From the NCBI RefSeq assembly GCF_032362555.1, contig NC_083506.1:6805501-6869500 (forward strand): a DNA stretch of 64,000 nt, written 5' to 3'. Made by a program: the position numbers and the translations under genes. The stretch comes from Amyelois transitella. Its lineage: Eukaryota > Arthropoda > Insecta > Lepidoptera > Pyralidae. Below are positions 10,605-21,670 of this stretch, one piece after another; positions within the stretch are counted from its first letter, which is position 1; every line of letters starts with the position of its first letter. The notes under the pieces were generated by a model. That model was not told the DNA's origin. It made no database searches and saw only the letters and a list, made by a program, of their open reading frames with translations.

Positions 10605-13600
10605 ATGGCAAGATCTACTAAAACTGCACAGGAATTTATTCAAGGATCTTTTTCACCAATTATTGCGATTTTGTGCAGCCCAAAAGTTGATAATGTCGTA
10701 TCCAAAAACAATTTATCTTTGGCAGAATTATTCCAGCCATTTGGTAAAATGGATTGGGAAGGTACCTACATATAATATTTAATTTAAATAAGTAATTCGT
10801 AGCTTCTGCTATCGTCTTCATTTGTGTTTACATACATACATACATAAAATCACGCCTCTTTCCCGGAGGGGTAGGCAGAGACTACCTCTTTCCACTTCCA
10901 TTTGTGTTTAGTAGTTGAGTATAGCAAATCCTGTGCTAAAAGAAGTTATTCTATGATGAATGATATGAAAATGATGACAAACATAGGTTTATCCCTGAGG
11001 ACGCAATCAGAACCTACCCCCAGAGAACGGGATGAATGGGTAGACCCTGATTAAAACTAAGACAGCTATCAATGAAAATTTCTTATGTAACTTTGTTGTG
11101 AGTAGATTTGCTTCTATACATACTATAAGTACTGCGACTTATTAATACTTGCAGTTATGTATTATGCACCTATGTTAATAATGCTTTGTTTTTATATTTT
11201 TTTGTTACAGGACAATTTAGAGAACCTGGTGGAAATATGTGCACAGTAAAAAACTTAAAACTCATTATAAGAGATGTCAATTGGAAGCCATTGCAACCAA
11301 TGGAAGCTAGAAAGCAACTGAACAATTCAGTATTATATAATTTTAATGATAAAACAGTGTCTCTTGAGTTGGGTTTGTATCAGTTTGAGTAAACCATTAT
11401 TAACTTAGCTTGCATGTTAATCATAGCCCAGGACATGGGCTATGATTAACATGTAAGTTCTTATGTGACTGTAAAGTTTTTAAATTTGATAATCTGTCTA
11501 ATTTCATGCAAGTGATTGTGTGAAATAGATAACTATTCAGAAATATTCCACATTTATAATTTACATATAGACCGTCACTGTGGCACAATGTTTGAATGCT
11601 GTCCAGGGCATGATGATAAACGAAATTTTTCTAAATGGCATGGGTAAACATAGTATCATTGAGTTAGTATCTGGTAACACAAGTTTCAAACTTACTTTGA
11701 GGCTAACTCAATCTGTGTAATTTGTCCCATATGTATTTATTTAGTACTGGCTGTTGCCCACAATTCCTTTTGTTTTTATTGGAAACATGAAGGTTGAGGT
11801 TAATTTTCCATACATATTACAGAGTAGCTGTTCCCTTTGGTTCCAGATTTTCCATTTTTTTTTCGCCTAAGAACATTTTCTTTAGGAAAAAAAAAATGAA
11901 ACTCATCTGATTGAACAACTTTTGTTAAGACATCTTTTCCATATTTCTGATAGTTTTAGCTGGTGTGTACCATTCTGCATCAGGTGTACCAGATCTTTGA
12001 TTTTTATATGCTAACAAAAAATGCTCATCGGGCTGAACAACTTTTGTTAAGATGTGTTCGATATTTCCTATAGTTTAGCTGAGCTGTTATGGTTGACATC
12101 AGCTGTTCTAGATTCCAAAATAAATTATACCCCTTATATTGTCCAGGCATAAGTGCTGTACTAAAAAAGTTGCATTCAAATCCGTTCAGTAGGTCCGGAG
12201 ATTAGCATGTACAAACAAACACACATACATACAAACAGATAGACTTTTATTTTCAAATTCATGCTTGTTTACCATTTCTTCATTGTAAAAATTATTTTTT
12301 TTTTTGAAAAATACTCAATATAATTTTTTTTTATTGTTTTAATATATGTTTTGATTATTAAATATAATGATAAGTCATTTTTTAATTACAGAAGGTCGTA
12401 AATTTGATGTACCTAAGTCTACTCCATGGTTTGATGCTTGGAGGGAAACTTACTTGGAAGTTCAATTTCCATCAGATCATGAATTCACAAAACATTTTTT
12501 ATCATGTATCATTGTGGGGACAACTAGTGAAGACAATGTTATTGACTGCTTCAATGCTCTTAACCAACAATATGCGCAGTTACAAAATGTTTCACCCCCC
12601 AAACTGCCTAAATGGTTCAATAGTGGAGTACTGAAATCTTACCTGCTTTTACATGATGTGTCATCTGTATCTAAAGAGAAGTATGTGGATTGTTGATGTG
12701 TTTCAAGAATTTAGTTCAGTAAATTTTCAAAATAGAAGTACTACCTAAATCAATTTAAATATTTTTTTAACTATGTTTAAGTGCATTCATGCTGTGTCAA
12801 ACTACTTTTAATAGGTGACTATTCAAATTATCATTTGTTATATAATAATCATTTGTTTCTTTTACAGGGCCGAAAGTTCCTTTGAGTCATTGAAACAGGC
12901 ATTTGGAGCTGGGAATTGCTTTTTGTTGGCTATCAATTCAAAAACAAATACTGATGCAAATTTATCTACAGATTTATGGACACAGTTCATAAAGAGGCCA
13001 TTGGAATCTAATGTAATCTATAATAGAACATCCATTGCCTAAACGAAAAAAAGTTATGATTACTTAAAAAGCTTGAGATACATTTTCTCTTTAGTTTCTC
13101 GATGTTTTTAATCTCAATGATAATATTTGTTTGTATTTCCCCAAAATTTTGAATGGTTTTTCTTAGTAACGGAATTTGACCTTATTTCAGATGGAAATGT
13201 CATCCTCATTGACCTCTATCGCCGGATCCCCGTTGGAACCACCAGGTGTGTCTCCAACTGCAGGTAGTATGTAATAACATAAATTGGCTTAGTGATAGGA
13301 TTGAAGTTTATAGGAAGGGGAATCTGCGTGAGAATAGAAACGGCAGATAGTCATAATGTTATGTGTTTGATTCCTGCATGGGAGTTATGTATTTTAATAA
13401 TTTGTATCCATCTTTTTATCGCGTAAAATTGTTAGGTTTTTATAAGACCACATTTATTTCACATATGAATAAAAAATTGACAATTTACAGAAGATCTTGG
13501 AAACATTACTTCTTCTAATCAAGAAGTTTTACACCCATTAACTACTTCTGAAAATGATGTCTACGACAACGCCAACAGCCTACAGGTAATAAAAGTCATT

Positions 13601-16600
13601 CCAAAATATACAAATTGTATTTCTACAGTAGCTGCATATGTGTGTGCATTGCAGAAAGAGTATACCAAAAAGAAAATGTGTGTGTGCCTTGGTCAGACTA
13701 GCAGTGATAAAATATTTTTAATGTATAGACCATATTTTAGTACAATCAAAGTACACTGTTTGTAAGAGTTGTATGATTTGCCCACGGCCACATTCCATCA
13801 CTACACCTCTTGCCATCGAGAGGGAAAATATCCTCAAAATAGTCGTAGTTTCTTCTTAAACTTACTGCCATTGTTTTAAAGTATTAAAAAGACTCCCATA
13901 ACCGATTACAAATACGGCAGTAAGCTTCCTGTTGACTTACATAATAAAACAGTATTATTATAAAAAAGGAATATTAATGTGTGGCAATAAATTTGTTCTT
14001 TACATCTTATATATAGTTTTTTTTTCAGACACACTCTTTTTCTGGCAGTTCGGAAAGTGTAAGCGTTACAGGCAGAAATTTAGATTTTTCTAGTGAAATT
14101 CATGGAGCAGCTTTAAATGCCACAGATATTGAAAGTATAAAGAAGTTCCTCCAAGAATATACATCGAAAGCGCTGTTGCCGTATTTAGAAAAACTAATAT
14201 CACAGCTTTCTGAAGTAGTGAGTTATTATTGTTGTTGTATAAACAGACCAAAATTTTTATATACTTATATTTGAATACTATGGAAAAAAGTGATTTTATG
14301 TTTCAGGTTGCAAATAGAAAAGGAGTAAGCAGGTCTTTGCTTTCTGCTACTAAGAGATGGTTTGGTACAGGGAAAGGTGGTAACACCACTGTAAATAACA
14401 CAGTCATGTAAGCTAATTATGTCAATTAAGTTTCTAGAATATTTATGTATAGAGACTGACCGTGACCTGTAATAGTCCATATTCAACCTTGAGAAAATTT
14501 GCTATAATAAAGTATATACTTACCTCGACCTTTGCAGGTGACTGTACATAAGATTTACATAAATATGCCGCTCACGCAGGAATTTTTCAAAACTTCTTCT
14601 CTAGTCTTATCTGCTAAGAAAGAAGTGGCTTACATTATTATAAAACTATTCACAAAATCCGATTATTAGCCTTTCACCTAAGTACGAATTGTTAAAATTT
14701 CATAGAGTTGTAAAAACAAATATTTAAATTTTATGGTATATTTACATGTTCATTATTAATGTGTGGGTTATTAAAATTTGATTTTAATGTTTTAGATATT
14801 CCAATGACTGTCCAGAACTGCAACTGCGCCGTTTAGGTGACCTATGGTTTTTGTGCGGGCAATGGCAGCGCGCATTCGACACTTACCATACAGCCAAGCG
14901 AGAGTTTTATGCGGATAGCGCCTGGTTATGTTACGCGGGCGCGCTCGAGATGGCCGCCATCAGCGCTTTCATGGCCGGGGACGCTAATCGAAAAACCCAT
15001 GGCTATATGGAAGAGAGCATCACAACTTATTTGAACACCTGCCGGTTAGTTTATACTTGTATACATAAAAACACGCCCTATTTTCAGAGGTAGAGGGTAA
15101 TCAGAGATCATTCCACTGGCCACGATTTTTCCATACCCCACATTCATCACTTCCTTAATGTAAGCTTGTCGGTTTAGGGTATACTCCTGACCTGATATTT
15201 TTTTCATTTTTCAGTATGGTGCAGTATGCAGTTAGGGCTACACTGTTATCAGTTTTATGCCTAAGTAGTTCTGGATTACACGGTGAAGCAGCCAAGCAGT
15301 TGATTCGAATGACATCAGAAGACAGCGACTTGCGGAGTGCTATGTTACTAGAGCAAGCATCACTTTGCTTCCTTTCGGGCCCAGGCTCCAAAGCCATGTG
15401 CAGAAAATATGCTTTCCACATGGTATTAGCTGGCCACAGATTTTCAAAAGCGGGACAGAAAAAGCACGCGTATAGATGCTATGAACAAGCTTATCAGGTG
15501 ATAATATTTGTAATCGATAAATTTTTGTGATAATTCGACGTGTGGTATATTATAACTAATTATATAAATATTATAACTAAAATAAATATAACTGTAACTG
15601 TGCCGTATAACTGTAACTAATATAAATATATCTGTGCCGTGTGGTTCCTGGCTCCATTAAAAAAAGAATAGGATCCTTCTCTTTCCCATGGATGTCGTAA
15701 AAGACGACTAAGGGATAGGCTTATAAATTTGGTATTCTTCTAGGCGATGGGCTAGTAACCTGTCACTATTTGAATCTCAATTCTATCATCAAGTCAAAAA
15801 GCTGAACGTGGCCTATCAGTCTTTTCAAGACTGTTGGCTCTGTGACCCCTTTGACTTTACCTACGAGTTTATTTTGTGCAGGTGTACGCGTCGAGCGGTT
15901 GGCGTTTGTCGACGGACCACGTTCAGTTCGCGCTGGGGAGGCTCGCGGGGGCCCTGAAGCGCACGCGCGACGCCGTGCAGTGGCTCGCCGCGCCGCTCGC
16001 GCCGCTGCCCAACTCCGCGCTGCAGCCGCCGCAGCAACAAGACGCCTTCCTCAGGGAGTACGTGACGGCGCATCAGGTACTTCTCTCTACTCTACTTACA
16101 TAACATGGTCGTCACTGTTCTTGTGGTGTACTGTATAGTACTTTGGATGCGTATTACAAAATAACCAGCGACACTTGCCCAACTTCGCGCTATAGCTGCC
16201 GCCTTAACAAAACACTTTCCTTAGAGAGTACATGAGTGCGCACTATCTTGGCACTTGTGTTTCAAGATGTTTTCCCTCACCGTAAGAGCATCGTTTAGTA
16301 TTCTCACTAAAGTACATACTTAACTTCGAAAATAGTCATTGGTACATAACCAAAGTGGGATTTCAACCTGTGCCTATTTGGCCCATTACCACGCATTTTA
16401 ACAAATTACCGATTCGACCATGTCCAAACGATAACCGTCCAAATTTAAAAATTTTAACCAGTGTACCATGAAACATTGAGACAGATTTTGATAAAACTTT
16501 TAATAAGTATGATAGTAAATGTCTTATATTTCAGCAATGGCTTGAAAACAGCGAAGAATTCAAAGATCACTTGCCAGTTTTACCTTTGCCGCTGTTAGAG

Positions 16601-19600
16601 CGTTCAGCCACTGCTGTTCTGAGTGTAGGCCCCGCTCCCCTGTCTTCCCCAGGCAGGGTCCCGGCTACCTCAATAACCCTGCAACGGGCAACCCAAGACG
16701 AGAAATATTGGCACAAACTTGAAGAGATGATACTGCAAGTAGCACAAGGCGCAGTTCCCATGATCTTTAAGCCGACCGTGGATTTGTACACTGCGGAAAC
16801 TGATGCCAATCCGATTGTACCAAGAGGAGGTAAAATTTGAAGCTGATCCCACACACATTCAATGTAGTTATTATCCAAATGCATTTTTATATATGGTGTA
16901 ACACTCTTACTCAGACATGGGTTTTGTTTCAGAGCCAATACAAATATCAATAACATTAAGAAATCCATTAAAAATAACACTATTACTGAAAGATTTGGAA
17001 TTGCTTTGGGAATTTGAACCAAATTCCCAAGACCCTCAGAAACCCGAAGACATTTTAAGTAATGAGCCAGTAGTAGCTGCGGGTAATGTTATAGAAAGTA
17101 ACGTTATTTATGGACCAAAAATAAAATCTGTCATTATGGAGGGAGATTGTACTAAAGTTTTAACATTCTCTGTGACTCCTTTAAAAGTTGGTCAAATATG
17201 TGTACACGGCTTAGCTTACAAGTAAGTATTTTTAAACATATTATTTCTTATTTGTTTGTTTAGTTGTAATTGTAATAATTTTCATTGTGTAAAAAAGATT
17301 TATCCCATATGATATCTTCCAATCAACTATCAAGTTGAAATTAAGCTATGTTATAATTTAATTATTATTTAGGTTGATGAACGCGGGAGAGGGAGGTAAT
17401 ACTAATGGAAATAGTGTGACCATATCAGGGAAAGTAAACCTTGTGTCTGCTGAAAACAACACGGATAAACGTTTATTCATAAAAGTTATACCGGAGGCGC
17501 CATGTTTACAGGTACATTTCCATTATTTCCATTACATATTATATTTCTTCTTATATGTATATTGTATGTCATGTAATTTATGAGATCACAGCAGTCCTGT
17601 GTTTGGTTAAATAATCAAGTAGTATTCGGAATAATGTAAGCTTACAGAAGTGGTTAGTACTCGTGAATGTGACGTCGCAACTGATGGTTGCAGAGACCAT
17701 AACGTTTTCATCTTGCTGAATTTTGAGATTGTTTTAATTGAAAACTGTTTTAATTGAAAAACCGTGTAATGCAAAGCGATGACACTTCATTCCTGTGGCC
17801 CTCTTATTATCTTATTTTACTCCGATTTCTATAATTAAAATGAAACGCCGTTTTAAAGAATTCTTTATGTTGAAAGTTTACCTTTTTCCTTTTATAATTC
17901 AGAAGATTTCTCAATCACATGCATTATTCATATAAATAAACTATTCCAGATGACGTTCTCAGATACTAATACGGACGTGATATCCGGAGAGATGCTCACG
18001 ATCGACGTGGAGTTCCGCAACGTGGGTCCGGTGGACATGAGGGACCTGCACATAGCTGTTTCTCACCCAGAATGTATCGCTCTGCTCACAGAAGCACAAC
18101 AGACTGACGACTTTAGAGAACTGTATGATGAAAAGTATAAAGAAGTACCAGTGTTTTCTGGTAAGTCTTTTAACTGTAGTTGGATTTTTAGGACTGATCT
18201 GTGGTCGTGTTATGTTTTAAAAAGGATCCTCCATTTTAATTATAAATGTCGTAATTCGGTGACGTTATAACTGGGTTGGTATAGCATAGTCTATAATGCC
18301 ATAAGAACCTTATTAAATTCAGATACTTATTGCAAGTAGATGTTACTTATATACATTTAAAGTTCAATAGGTACAGACGCCCTGCAAGTGCAAGTCTCTG
18401 GAAAAAGCACGTTTATTCACCTTCGTTCGCCCGGATTTGACCTTTGTGCTGTATGTTATTTTTTTTAAACTTTGTCAAAAACATCGAATTAACACATATT
18501 TGTACCGCAGACGAGCGCGCCGCGCGCTCTTACTACTGGCGCGCGCAGTGCTCGCGGCACGTGCGCGCGGGCCCGCCTGCGCCGGCGCGGGGCGCGTGCG
18601 CGCGCGCGCGCCTGCTGGTGCGCCCGCGCCGCGCCGCCGCGCTGCGCCTGCTCGCCTACTACCGCACCGGCGACGGCACGAGGCCCTATCGCCTGCTCAG
18701 GCACGTCTTCCGGTTCCAAGTCACGGTAATTTTTGGTTTTTCACATACATACATTTACATAAAATTTTGAACACTCAAAGGTCACGTTCATCTAAATGGC
18801 ATAATAATTGAATTGAGATTTAGTGACAGGCTGTTAACCTATCGCCTAAAGGAAGAATCCCAGGTTCAAGCCTAGACTACTAGGTACATAGGTACTGCGC
18901 GGGAAGAGAAGCAGCGATGGCAATCACTTTTTTTTTCGCTACCAAACTAGCAAAGACTGTCTGTCTAGGTGCCTGCCCTTTAAATTTATTATACGTAAAG
19001 AGAACAAGTTTCACTTATCTTATGTGTTATAGGCATAACAATTATTTTTGTGATGAGACAGTTTATTTCTTCTTTTGGCGATTTTTTTATTACATTTTTG
19101 TAACATTCATTTACAGGAATCCGTTGAACTGTCGATAACTCCACGCCGTAGTTTGAGGACTATCGACCAAAAAACAATCGAGAACATGTGCTTAGCTGTA
19201 GAAGTTAAAAACATAAGTCACGACAAAGATCAGAATATTGAAGTTAAAGTCATGGAGGCTTCCCTACTAAGCAGAAATTGGAGGCTCACTGATCTAACTG
19301 CGGCTAAAGATAGAGACGATCCGCTCAGCGCCCACGAGCGATTACATCTTATCTTCAAAGCTAGTAGAATTTTCGGAGATATTGCTGACGAAAAAGTTGA
19401 ATACAGCTGCTTGAAAATATCAAAAGGACACCCAGAAAGTGTGCCAGATATCAACCAACCACCTTATTCGAAATTTTTATTGGATTCTAATTCTTCGATC
19501 ACCGATCCAATAGTAACAGAAAAAGAAAATAATGAGCCTGGACTGATTCGATCTATGTTCGTTCTAAGATGGCTAGTTCATGATAAAATGAGAAATAGAA

Positions 19601-20828
19601 CAGCCATAGGACAGCATTGTATTTGGCTAGAATGTTTCACAAAAACTTTGTCAAATGATAAAGAGAACATTTCACCGCATTTGCCTTCTTTACATCTTGA
19701 CGAGGCAATCGAAAGTCAATCGGAATTGCTTGAAGCAAAAAAGAAAACTAACACAGATAATGCTGTCCTTTTCAAATTAGAACACAATAGGAAAATCAGT
19801 CATAATTTCACAGAAAAGAAACTATGTGTGGTACCTATTACAATAAATATCGTCAATTGCTATGAAGTTCCCGTGGAGATTTTTATAGATATGTCTAAGC
19901 AACCTAACAGGTAAGCGTTAACAATTTCTTTTTATAAATGATGCATTTCAGGTGTAAATATGATGTGAACTTTGGTTATTTGATTCCTCTAGATGAAAAC
20001 TTTTTATGGGGTTGGTCCGAAATTTAGCTGCTGAGGATGCTTCTGAGAATAAAGAAATACGAGGAATCCCAAGTTTATAAGTTGCTTTAGTCGCCTTTTA
20101 CAATATCCATGGTAAAGATATGGAGTGGTTCTATTCTAAAGTGCCGGAAACCACATGGCACTTCAATGTAAAAAAGAATACAATATATTTAATAACGATT
20201 ATTTACAATACACATATTGTAAATCAAAAATATCTACTTAAACTTTAAATTACATTCAGTACGCAATGCATATTTGCAGATTTGATGACAATTGTACTAA
20301 ACAAATTAGCTAGTAACCTTAGTAGTTAGTATAGTATAGTTATTAGTAGTAAACCTTTGTTTGTAACCCTTCGGGATGTTCAATCCCTTCTTTCTTTTTG
20401 TTAATAGTGTGCAGTAAAATTTGTATCAATTACGGCATTCGACATACAATTTGACCGTAGAGTTTGACACTTCCGGGATGAGCAGTAGCAACTTTTCACA
20501 TAAAAAATCTACTGCGCAGCGGCCATAGCGTATCATTTTGGTTCCACTTACGTGCCGGGCACTGTTACCTATTATGTAATTTTGTCGCAGGGAATCGTGC
20601 GGGTTGGGCTGGGCGGGCGCGCTGAGCGGCGCGGCGGGGGCGCCGGAGCCGGGCGTGAGCGTGCGCCTGGCGCGCCTCGAGAGCCGCCGCGTGCGCGTGC
20701 GCGCTCTGTGCGCCGCGCCCGGCTGCTACCTGCTGGGGGCCGCCTTCACCGTCTCTGTGCTCGACGCCGCGCCCACCACGCATCTCACGGACAATACGTC
20801 TCTGCTGATCGTCACTGATACTTCTTAA
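10605..20828 (+). CDS. TRAPPC8: trafficking protein particle complex subunit 8 (TRAPPC8), 19 exons
   Basis: TRAPPC8 is a large subunit of TRAPPIII, the tether and Rab1 exchange complex acting in ER-Golgi transport and autophagy. Exons: 10605..10761, 11211..11372 (weak donor), 12392..12680, 12868..13012, 13191..13263, 13491..13585, 14029..14217, 14307..14407, 14796..15044, 15215..15497, 15882..16076, 16535..16829, 16933..17221, 17373..17511, 17950..18160, 18371..18433 (donor unclear), 18511..18725, 19117..19910, 20591..20828. All phases then match, giving 1393 residues (human about 1435). Diagnostic stretches: MARSTKTAQEFIQGSFSP and LAELFQPFG (N-terminus), TPWFDAWRETYL, SDHEFTKHFLSC, KGVSRSLLSATKRWF, GALEMAAISAF, TSEDSDLRSAMLLEQAS, YAFHMVLAGHRFSKAGQKKH, EEPIQISITLRNPLKITLLL and the C-terminal VTDTS. 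The middle is alpha-solenoid-like, the C-terminal half beta-rich repeats. Exons 11, 17 and 19 are strikingly GC-rich. Introns carry a Helitron-like copy and SINE fragments. Confidence 0.95.
10832..10905 (+). repeat. (CATA)n-headed dispersed repeat, truncated copy
   Basis: Starts with CATACATACATACAT and continues AAATCACGCCTCTTTCCCGG, AGGGGTAGGCAGAGACTACC, then CTCTTTCCACTT. The same text recurs at 39160, 48486 and, inverted, at 50749. It is a short dispersed repeat common in Lepidoptera. It lies in TRAPPC8 intron 1. Confidence 0.8.
11409..11457. repeat. 22-bp hairpin just downstream of TRAPPC8 exon 2
   Basis: Arms 11409..11430 and 11436..11457 (core ATGTTAATCATAGCCCA and its complement) are separated by GGACA, with one mismatch. 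The hairpin begins about 36 bases after the proposed weak donor at 11373. Confidence 0.9.
11600..11740 (+). repeat. tRNA-type SINE (family B), 3' part
   Basis: Contains CCAGGGCATGATGATAAACG and, further on, GAGTTAGTATCT, CACAAGT and GAGGCTAACTCAATC. These match the body of the SINE copies at 38951 and 51278. The tRNA head is missing. Confidence 0.7.
11748..12265 (-). mobile_element. Helitron-like repeat in TRAPPC8 intron 2
   Basis: The minus-strand 3' end is GGAATTGTGGGCAACAGCC, the counterpart of the terminus at about 2820. The opposite end reads, on the plus strand, TCCGTTCAGTAGGTCCGGAG and ATTAGCATGTACAAACAAAC, typical of lepidopteran elements. Two internal segments (about 11870..11990 and 12000..12110) repeat each other: AACAACTTTTGTTAAGA occurs in both. 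No coding remains. Confidence 0.65.
15062..15170 (+). repeat. degenerate copy of the (CATA)n-headed repeat
   Basis: Shows ACATAAAAACACGCCC, AGAGGTAGAGGGTAATCAGAG, CCACTGGCCACGAT and CACATTCATCACTTCCTT, in the order of the copy at 39160. It begins 18 bases after the exon 9 donor of TRAPPC8. Confidence 0.65.
15634..15850 (+). repeat. dispersed repeat A, 3'-truncated, abutting TRAPPC8 exon 11
   Basis: Starts TGCCGTGTGGTTCCTGGC and passes through CCCATGGATGTCGTAAAAG, GGCGATGGGCTAGTAACCTG and TTTTCAAGACTGTTGGCTCT. It lacks the (ATGT)n tail of intact copies (25241, 58694). It ends only about 30 bases before the exon 11 acceptor at 15881, so it supplies much of the branch-site region. Confidence 0.85.
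16174..16246 (+). pseudogene. decayed duplicate of the end of TRAPPC8 exon 11
   Basis: About 72 bases match 16005..16076 at a constant offset of 170: CTGCCCAACTCCGCGCTGCA in the exon against TTGCCCAACTTCGCGCTATA here, and CCTCAGGGAGTACGTGACG against CCTTAGAGAGTACATGAGTG. Many differences are C-to-T or G-to-A, and stops are present. The donor is lost. It is an intronic relic of a partial tandem duplication. Confidence 0.85.
16255..16385 (+). repeat. fragment of dispersed repeat D
   Basis: Contains AAGATGTTTTCCCTCACCGT, AAGAGCATCG and AACTTCGAAAATAGTCATTGG. This is the right-hand part of a repeat whose left part is seen at 33745..33995. It lies in TRAPPC8 intron 11, directly after the duplicated exon fragment. 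Confidence 0.6.
20062..20165 (-). repeat. dispersed repeat A, partial inverted copy
   Basis: Reads AATCCCAAGTTTATAAG, GTCGCCTTTTACAATATCCA and AAACCACATGGCAC: the complement of the 5' half of repeat A. It lies in the last intron of TRAPPC8. Confidence 0.75.
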
Positions 20829-20965
20829 TACATGGATGCCGCCCCAACTACGCACCATGCTGATGTCACCTCTGATGCTCGTCAGTGATGCTTCTTAGTA
20901 CAAGAATGCCACCCCAATACACACCTTGTAAATAACACCTCTGATGATTGTTTTAATACGAGAAC
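20763..20965 (+). repeat. three tandem copies of the TRAPPC8 3' coding end
   Basis: The terminal coding stretch starting at 20763 (GACGCCGCGCCCACCACGCA, ending CTTCTTAATAC) is repeated from 20835 (GATGCCGCCCCAACTACGCA, ending CTTCTTAGTAC) and again, more diverged, from 20905 (AATGCCACCCCAATACACAC, ending GTTTTAATAC). Periods are 72 and 70 bases. Only the first copy is translated; the other two are in the 3' UTR. Confidence 0.85.
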
Positions 20966-21381
20966 TCATTTTGTCATGTACAGCTACCATTATGATTATC
21001 TAATTAAGGATGATATAATGAAAAATGTGATTTGTTCAAAGGCACTAGCTTTCGCCCGTGGCTCTGTCAAAACCTAGTATCTTATAAAAATCATCAAACA
21101 TATTTGTTTCATATAATCTTGAAAAAAGAAGAATCTTGTTTGTCAGATCTTCCAATTTCAGTTTTAAACTTCAATTATTTACACATCAAATTCACCTCCA
21201 TTACACTGCATTTCATTGCAAATGTAAAGTTGATAACTGTGAGCAAATGAAAAATATTAATACTTATATTAAATGTAATTTTAAATATCTTATAAAGCAC
21301 GCATTATAAATAATATAGAAAATATTTAACTATTTGTAAATTAGTAATATATATTTAATCCGTTGTTCAATTTCTAATAAA
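20829..21381 (+). other. TRAPPC8 3' UTR with candidate poly(A) signal
   Basis: AATAAA at 21376..21381 is the first strong poly(A) signal after the stop, about 550 bases downstream. Assignment is inferred from position only. Confidence 0.5.
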
Positions 21382-21489
21382 TATTTTAAAACACGTACAA
21401 TTATCTAATTTTGAATCTTCTCATTTAGTGCGCCAGTTAAATTTTCATCCACCACGGTAAATTGTTTATAAAATTTCAGAACCGTCACG

Positions 21490-21670
21490 TTCAATGAATT
21501 TTCGATAGGTACCTATACCTTTATTTTTTTCGATAGGCACCACTTCTAATTGTCGACTTCACCTCAAAATGGAAAAGAAACTTGCTGCCGTACCTTTATC
21601 GAATAATAGTGATTATAGCTACACGGCTGTTTTACGATAAGCGATAGCTACTTGTTCGATAGCTAATGTT
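21490..21670. promoter_or_regulatory. TCGATAG motif cluster, part 1
   Basis: Several TCGATAG or TATCG motifs occur in a short span: TTTTCGATAGGTACC, TTTTCGATAGGCACC, TTTATCGAATAAT, AAGCGATAGC and GTTCGATAGC. They lie in the intergenic space between TRAPPC8 and CK2 alpha. Binding function is not shown. Confidence 0.3.

Noticed and set aside
10549-10782. 77-residue ORF overlapping the TRAPPC8 start
   Set aside because: Wrong frame. The frame from 10605 gives the TRAPPC8 N-terminus and splices in phase.
18437-18811. 124-residue Arg/Ala-rich plus-strand frame
   Set aside because: It is a shadow frame of TRAPPC8 exon 17. The frame giving YYWRAQCSRHV and LLAYYRTGDG joins exon 18 correctly.
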